NCBI GenBank assembly: GCA_028277885.1
Contig: JANQFK010000077.1
Location: forward strand, 1-64,000
Reading direction: 5' to 3'
DNA length: 64,000 nt
Origin: Myxococcota bacterium
GTDB lineage: Bacteria > Myxococcota_A > UBA9160 > UBA6930
Position 1 is the first letter of the stretch. Every line of letters starts with the position of its first letter. A model generated the notes under the pieces. It had not been told where the DNA came from, did no database searches, and was given only the letters and a program-made list of their open reading frames with translations. This document shows, piece by piece, positions 60,555 through 64,000 of this stretch. Both the position numbers and the translations under genes were made by a program.

Positions 60555-61665
60555 CGGGGTTGCGGAACGTGCCGATCAGCGGGTTGCCTGCCAGGCAGCG
60601 CACCCGGTCCGGCATGTGGTCGAAGGGAGAGGCGGAGCGCAGCGCCTCGACGGCGCTGTTGCCGAGCGCCGCGTCCGGCGCCGAGACGAGGCTCGAGCGC
60701 GTCACCGTGCCCGCGGCGTCCAGGGTGAGGCGCAGCCTCACCTCCTGGTTGGGGGAGACGCCCGAGGGCAGGATCCAGCGCGCGTAGGTGCGGCGGCGCA
60801 CGCGCTCCATGTAGGCCTGCACCTCGGGGCGCGACTGGCACTCGTCGAAGGAGATGCCGCCGGGCCCGGTGCCGCTGCCGCCGCTGCCGCGCAGGTTGCC
60901 GTCGCCCACCGCCCAGTTCACCTCGGCGCGGGCCCCGGTCTTGGCGCCGTGGACGTCGCGGTCCGACGCGATGCCCTCGCGCACCGAGGAGCCCGAGCCC
61001 AGGGCCTTGGGGTCGGCGATCCCCACCGTGTTGCCCACGCTCGCCACCTGGCGCGGGCCGGCCTGGATGCCGCTCGGCGCCTGGATCTCGATGGGGCCGC
61101 GGATCTGGGGCGAGGCGGCGTCGATCTTCACCGGGTTGGCGGTGACCTGGATGTTGCTCTGGTAGGCGCGGGCGCGCTCCACCACCCGCGCGGCGCCCTT
61201 CACCTCGATGGGGGCCTGCACGGGGTTCAGGCTCTCCATGTCGAGCTTGCGGGCGGCCACCACCGGCGCCGCCTTCTGGACCACGGCGGGGCTCACCACC
61301 TGGGGCGCCACCGCCATGGGGGCCGGGTCGTAGACGCCGCGCGCCTCGGCCACCACGCGCGGGGCCGGGGCGGGCTCCTCCTTCGCGACGGTGTCCTCGA
61401 TGCGCGTGATCTCGATGAGCTCCTCGATCTCCTCCACGGGCGCGAGCCACGCGGCGAGGAGCAGGGCCGCGACGAGCGCGGCGTGGACGAGCAGGGAGAG
61501 GCCACCCGAGAGCAGGCGCCCCCGACCCGCGGAGGGCTCCAGGATGTCGAGGCCGGGGAACTCCACGGGCTCGCCCGCGCCACCCGCCGCCATGGAGGCG
61601 CCCAGGCGCGCGTGGCGCATGGGGGTGTCGCGGTGGCGGCGGCGCCTGTAGATCGGCTCGCTCAT
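60541..61665 (-). CDS. TonB-like energy-transducer protein (AgmX/TonB C-terminal family)
   Basis: A 374-residue protein: cytoplasmic N-terminus, one membrane helix (about 52-75, LLSGGLSLLVHAALVAALLLAAW), a Pro/Ala/Val-rich periplasmic spacer, and a TonB-type C-terminal domain (YMERVRRRTYARWILPSGV, VRLRLTLDAAGTV). It should couple the ExbB/ExbD motor encoded divergently to an outer-membrane partner. The stop overlaps the start of the giant repeat protein, implying a shared transcript. Confidence 0.87.
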   Translation of the reverse strand: MSEPIYRRRRHRDTPMRHARLGASMAAGGAGEPVEFPGLDILEPSAGRGRLLSGGLSLLVHAALVAALLLAAWLAPVEEIEELIEITRIEDTVAKEEPAPAPRVVAEARGVYDPAPMAVAPQVVSPAVVQKAAPVVAARKLDMESLNPVQAPIEVKGAARVVERARAYQSNIQVTANPVKIDAASPQIRGPIEIQAPSGIQAGPRQVASVGNTVGIADPKALGSGSSVREGIASDRDVHGAKTGARAEVNWAVGDGNLRGSGGSGTGPGGISFDECQSRPEVQAYMERVRRRTYARWILPSGVSPNQEVRLRLTLDAAGTVTRSSLVSAPDAALGNSAVEALRSASPFDHMPDRVRCLAGNPLIGTFRNPVGTN

Positions 61666-62092
61666 CCGAGCTTCCGGTCCTCCTGGTCTCCTGCCTGTAA
61701 GCGTTCACCGCAAGCCCGGGGGCGGCTTCCGGATCCCCCCGGGACGACTCGCTTCCTTGGATGCGCGCCAGTAGGGGTCGTTCCTGGACCCGAGCCTGCC
61801 CAATCCTCCATCGGCGGACAGCGGCCGGGTGTAAAGCCCTCGTAAAGCCTTCGGATCCCCCCGTCCTGCAGGCCGTGCCCGGCGGCGACCGGCCTCCTGC
61901 AGGAGATCGGCAAGAAGACGGAAGCTCCCACGCAAGTATTCGACACCGCTGCGGTTTCTTCCGTTTCTCCGAGAAGGCTAAGAGAGGGTCCGGAGGGTGT
62001 CAACGCGATCGCGCGTCGAGCCGATGTCGTTTGAGCCGTCGGCCCGAGCCCGTTAGGCTTCGGAATTCCAGAGCCGGGCAGGGGGGAAACAC
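61666..62092. promoter_or_regulatory. divergent intergenic region, tonB-like/exbB
   Basis: 427 bases without a gene. A dyad CCTGCAGGCCG/CGGCCTCCTGCAGG (61865-61903) and a repeated GTAAAGCC (about 61831-61850) are visible; AGGAGG lies upstream of the TonB-like ATG. No convincing promoter could be fixed on either strand. Confidence 0.4.
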
Positions 62093-62782
62093 GTGAGTTC
62101 GACCGAGCTACTCGAGCTTCTGCACATGGGGCGGCTGACGGTCTACCCGTTGGGCGTCCTGTCCGTGATGGTCCTGGCCCTCGCCCTGGAGCGCGTCTGG
62201 CGCTACCGCGGCCTCGAGAAGAAGACCCGGGCCTTGGCCCGCAAGCTCGTGGACGCGCTCTCCCACCGCGACCTGCCCACGGCGCGCGCGGTCTGCGCGG
62301 AGTCGAAGAACCCGCTCGCCCACGTCTTCGAGGACGGGCTGCGCTGGCGCAACATCGCCCTCGAGGACCTCCAGCAGGTGCTCGAGACCGGCCGCCACGA
62401 GACCGCCGCCGAGCTGCGCCGCGGGCTCTGGTTCATCGGCACCGTGGGCTCCCTGGCGCCCTACATCGGCCTGTTCGGCACCGTGGTGGGCATCATGCGC
62501 GCCTTCCGCGAGATCGCCGAGCAGGGCGACGCCGGCTTCGAGGTCGTGTCCGCCGGCATCGCCGAGGCGCTCATCGCCACCGCGGTCGGCCTGCTCGTCG
62601 CGATCCTGGCGCTCATGATCTACAACTGGCTCCAGGTCCGGATCGGCAGCATCTCCGCCACCTTCTCGCGCTCCACCGAGCGCTTCATCCAGGCCCTGCT
62701 CTACGTCGAGTCCGGCGCCGTGGCGGGTGGCGACGGCACCCGCGAGTCCGAGGAAGCCGATGGCCCTGTCCGTCAGTCCTGA
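62093..62782 (+). CDS. exbB: MotA/TolQ/ExbB proton-channel protein
   Basis: A 229-residue membrane protein with an N-terminal helix (TVYPLGVLSVMVLALALERV), then the family core helices (SLAPYIGLFGTVVGIMRAFREIA and GIAEALIATAVGLLVAILALMIYNW). It is the stator of a proton-driven TonB/Tol-type motor. GTG start preceded by GGGGGGAAA. It overlaps exbD by 23 bases. Confidence 0.92.
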   Translation: MSSTELLELLHMGRLTVYPLGVLSVMVLALALERVWRYRGLEKKTRALARKLVDALSHRDLPTARAVCAESKNPLAHVFEDGLRWRNIALEDLQQVLETGRHETAAELRRGLWFIGTVGSLAPYIGLFGTVVGIMRAFREIAEQGDAGFEVVSAGIAEALIATAVGLLVAILALMIYNWLQVRIGSISATFSRSTERFIQALLYVESGAVAGGDGTRESEEADGPVRQS

Positions 62783-63188
62783 GACGGAGGAGGCCGGCGA
62801 GGGCATCGTCGCGGAGATCAACATCACTCCGCTGACCGACGTGTTCCTCGTGCTCCTCATCATCTTCATGGTCACCTCGTCGGTGATCGCCAACACCGGC
62901 AAGAAGGTGGACCTGCCCGAGGCCGTGGAGCAGTCGAATACGCCGCCCAAGGCGGTGACGGTGACGCTCTCCCGGGAGGGCGAGGTGCAGGTGAACGACC
63001 AGTTCATCCAGCTCGCCAACCTGCGAACCCACCTCGAGGAGGCCCTGGGCAAGACCGAGGACAAGCTGGTGATCCTGCGCGGCGACAAGGAGGTGATCCT
63101 CGACCGCGCCGTGTTCGTCCTCGACCAGGCCCAGCTCGCCGGCGCCGAGGGCTTCGCCCTCGCCACCAAGAAGGTGAAGAAGAAATAG
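62760..63188 (+). CDS. exbD: ExbD/TolR family protein
   Basis: A 142-residue protein: one membrane helix with the proton-carrying Asp in INITPLTDVFLVLLIIFMV (about 18-36) and a periplasmic domain with the family stretch TPPKAVTVTLSREGEVQVN, ending in a Lys-rich tail. The start at 62760 follows GAGGAA and lies inside exbB. Together with exbB and the TonB-like gene it makes a complete energy-transducing set. Confidence 0.92.
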   Translation: MALSVSPETEEAGEGIVAEINITPLTDVFLVLLIIFMVTSSVIANTGKKVDLPEAVEQSNTPPKAVTVTLSREGEVQVNDQFIQLANLRTHLEEALGKTEDKLVILRGDKEVILDRAVFVLDQAQLAGAEGFALATKKVKKK

Positions 63189-63260
63189 GCGCGGCCCGCC
63201 TGCCACGCGATCCGTCCAGCCTTCCACTTCGGGGGAAGGGGTGCGAGGCGGGGGCTGGCG

Positions 63261-64000
63261 ATGTTCGGGCGGCGAGGGCACGGAGCGTTCGGCGGGAGCC
63301 TCGCCCCGGTCTTCGCAATGGCACTCCTGGGCCTCGCCCCGGTCGCGGCCCGCGCCGTCGTGGAGCTCCGGACCGTCGCGCTCTCGGGCCAGCCCGCTCC
63401 CGGCCTGGGCGAGGGGACCACCCTCTCGAGCCTGGGGCGCCCCTTCCTGGACGGCGCCGGGCGGGTGACGTTCACGAGCTTCCTCGAAGGCCCCGACGTC
63501 GACGCCAGCAACGACCGCGGCCTCTGGTCGGACCGGAGCGGCGAGCTGGCGCTGGAGGCGCGCAGGGGCGACCCGGCACCCGGCACGCCCGAGGGCGTCC
63601 GCTACGCGAGCTTCGTGCCCTTCCTCGACGAGGCCGGAGAGCTGGCGCTCGAGGCCACCCTGCAGGGCCCGGGCGTCGGGAGCAGCAGCGACCGCGGCCT
63701 CTGGGCCGAGCGAGACGGCGCCCTGGTCCTGGTGGCCCGAGAGGGGGACGAGCCACCCGAGGTGGCGCCCGGAGTGACCTACGAGGAGATCGAGGAGCCG
63801 GTGTTCAGCGACGCCGGGCGCTTCGCCTTCCAGGCGCGGCTCTCCGGACCCGGCGTGACGCCTCTCGACAGTCGCGGCATCTGGTCGGAGGGAAGCGGAG
63901 CCCTCTCCCTGGTGGCGCGTGGCGGCCAGCCGGCCCCCGACACCGCTCCGGGCGTGAGCTTCGAGGAACTCGGCCTGAACGTCCCCACCCTCAACGCGGG
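63261..64000 (+). CDS. secreted repeat protein, 5' part (runs off the window)
   Basis: The frame from ATG 63261 is open to the last base (246 codons). It starts with a signal peptide (APVFAMALLGLAPVAARAV), then repeats of about 57 residues with the pattern DRGLWSxxxGxLxLVAREGDPAPG followed by GVxYxxF and an FxAxLxGPGV strand. Three to four units are visible. Such proteins in related bacteria often end in a PEP-CTERM tail; the end is not in view here. It starts 72 bases after exbD. Confidence 0.78.
   Translation, partial: MFGRRGHGAFGGSLAPVFAMALLGLAPVAARAVVELRTVALSGQPAPGLGEGTTLSSLGRPFLDGAGRVTFTSFLEGPDVDASNDRGLWSDRSGELALEARRGDPAPGTPEGVRYASFVPFLDEAGELALEATLQGPGVGSSSDRGLWAERDGALVLVAREGDEPPEVAPGVTYEEIEEPVFSDAGRFAFQARLSGPGVTPLDSRGIWSEGSGALSLVARGGQPAPDTAPGVSFEELGLNVPTLNA

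Noticed and set aside
55881-60728. Open frame of about 1600 codons on the plus strand opposite the giant repeat protein
   Set aside because: It is a mirror of the GC-rich, periodic minus-strand gene. No ribosome site, and the product is low-complexity Val/Ala/Leu/His repeats; the minus-strand protein has a signal peptide and meaningful repeats.
61775-61810. GGATGC near 61780 as a minus-strand ECF promoter
   Set aside because: The required CGAANCC is absent at the proper distance.
61865-61903. GGGCACGG next to a dyad as a sigma54 promoter
   Set aside because: GC is at the wrong distance (N8, not N10).

Overview
The window is a very GC-rich bacterial chromosome segment packed with genes on both strands. 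Several traits point to a deltaproteobacterial-type lineage such as Myxococcota or a relative (inference, no marker gene is present): three sigma54 activators, a Ser/Thr kinase, a cyclase-ATPase-TPR protein, a histone-like basic-repeat protein, PEP-CTERM proteins and a giant calcium-repeat protein. It also encodes an antenna (puc) operon, so the organism, or a recent ancestor, is phototrophic.

Layout. 1-6575: cbb3 oxidase operon ccoN(partial)-O-Q-P-G-H-I-S. 6576-9245: CBS protein, transposase-derived HTH protein and a cyclic-nucleotide-domain sigma54 activator. 9246-14749: Lnt, a secreted unknown and a large cyclase/ATPase. 14753-17072: divergent NtrC-type and LuxR-type response regulators around a sigma54 promoter. 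17249-29947: repeat lipoprotein, release-factor-like protein, Ppk1, pilin with sigma54 promoter, PilZ, mini PEP-CTERM protein, tRNA nucleotidyltransferase, methyltransferase, hydrolase, acyltransferase, SDR, histone-like protein. 30164-35886: an ECF sigma/anti-sigma regulon. 35929-43948: M48 protease, paired binding proteins, Ser/Thr kinase, translocase-like protein, DoxX. 43995-47321: antenna operon pucB-pucA-orf229-pucC-def. 47707-53476: SDR, phosphotransferase, membrane protein, serine hydrolase, two TetR regulators. 53830-57227: third sigma54 activator, PEP-CTERM cyclophilin, coiled-coil protein. 57264-64000: giant repeat protein, TonB-like protein, ExbB, ExbD and a partial secreted repeat protein.

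How parts fit. The most coherent system is at 31176-35886. Three promoters share TGCATCC-N16-CGAA(G/T)CC and precede a DUF2878 gene, the operon lipocalin/chalcone-isomerase-like/ECF sigma/anti-sigma/DUF1295, and a fasciclin gene. Two of the three place the ATG six bases after the -10 element, predicting leaderless mRNAs. The gene set resembles mycobacterial sigK-rskA and proteobacterial photo-oxidative envelope-stress operons, which would suit a cell with bacteriochlorophyll antennae. The puc operon has paired PpsR/CrtJ-like sites over its promoter. Its alpha polypeptide has Phe44-Ile45 where B850 antennae have Tyr44-Trp/Tyr45, and an unknown protein with LPLLSRNP repeats lies between pucA and pucC. 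A modular hairpin element occurs three times, each copy ending in CCTCCTAG that supplies the TAG stop codon of the neighbouring minus-strand gene.
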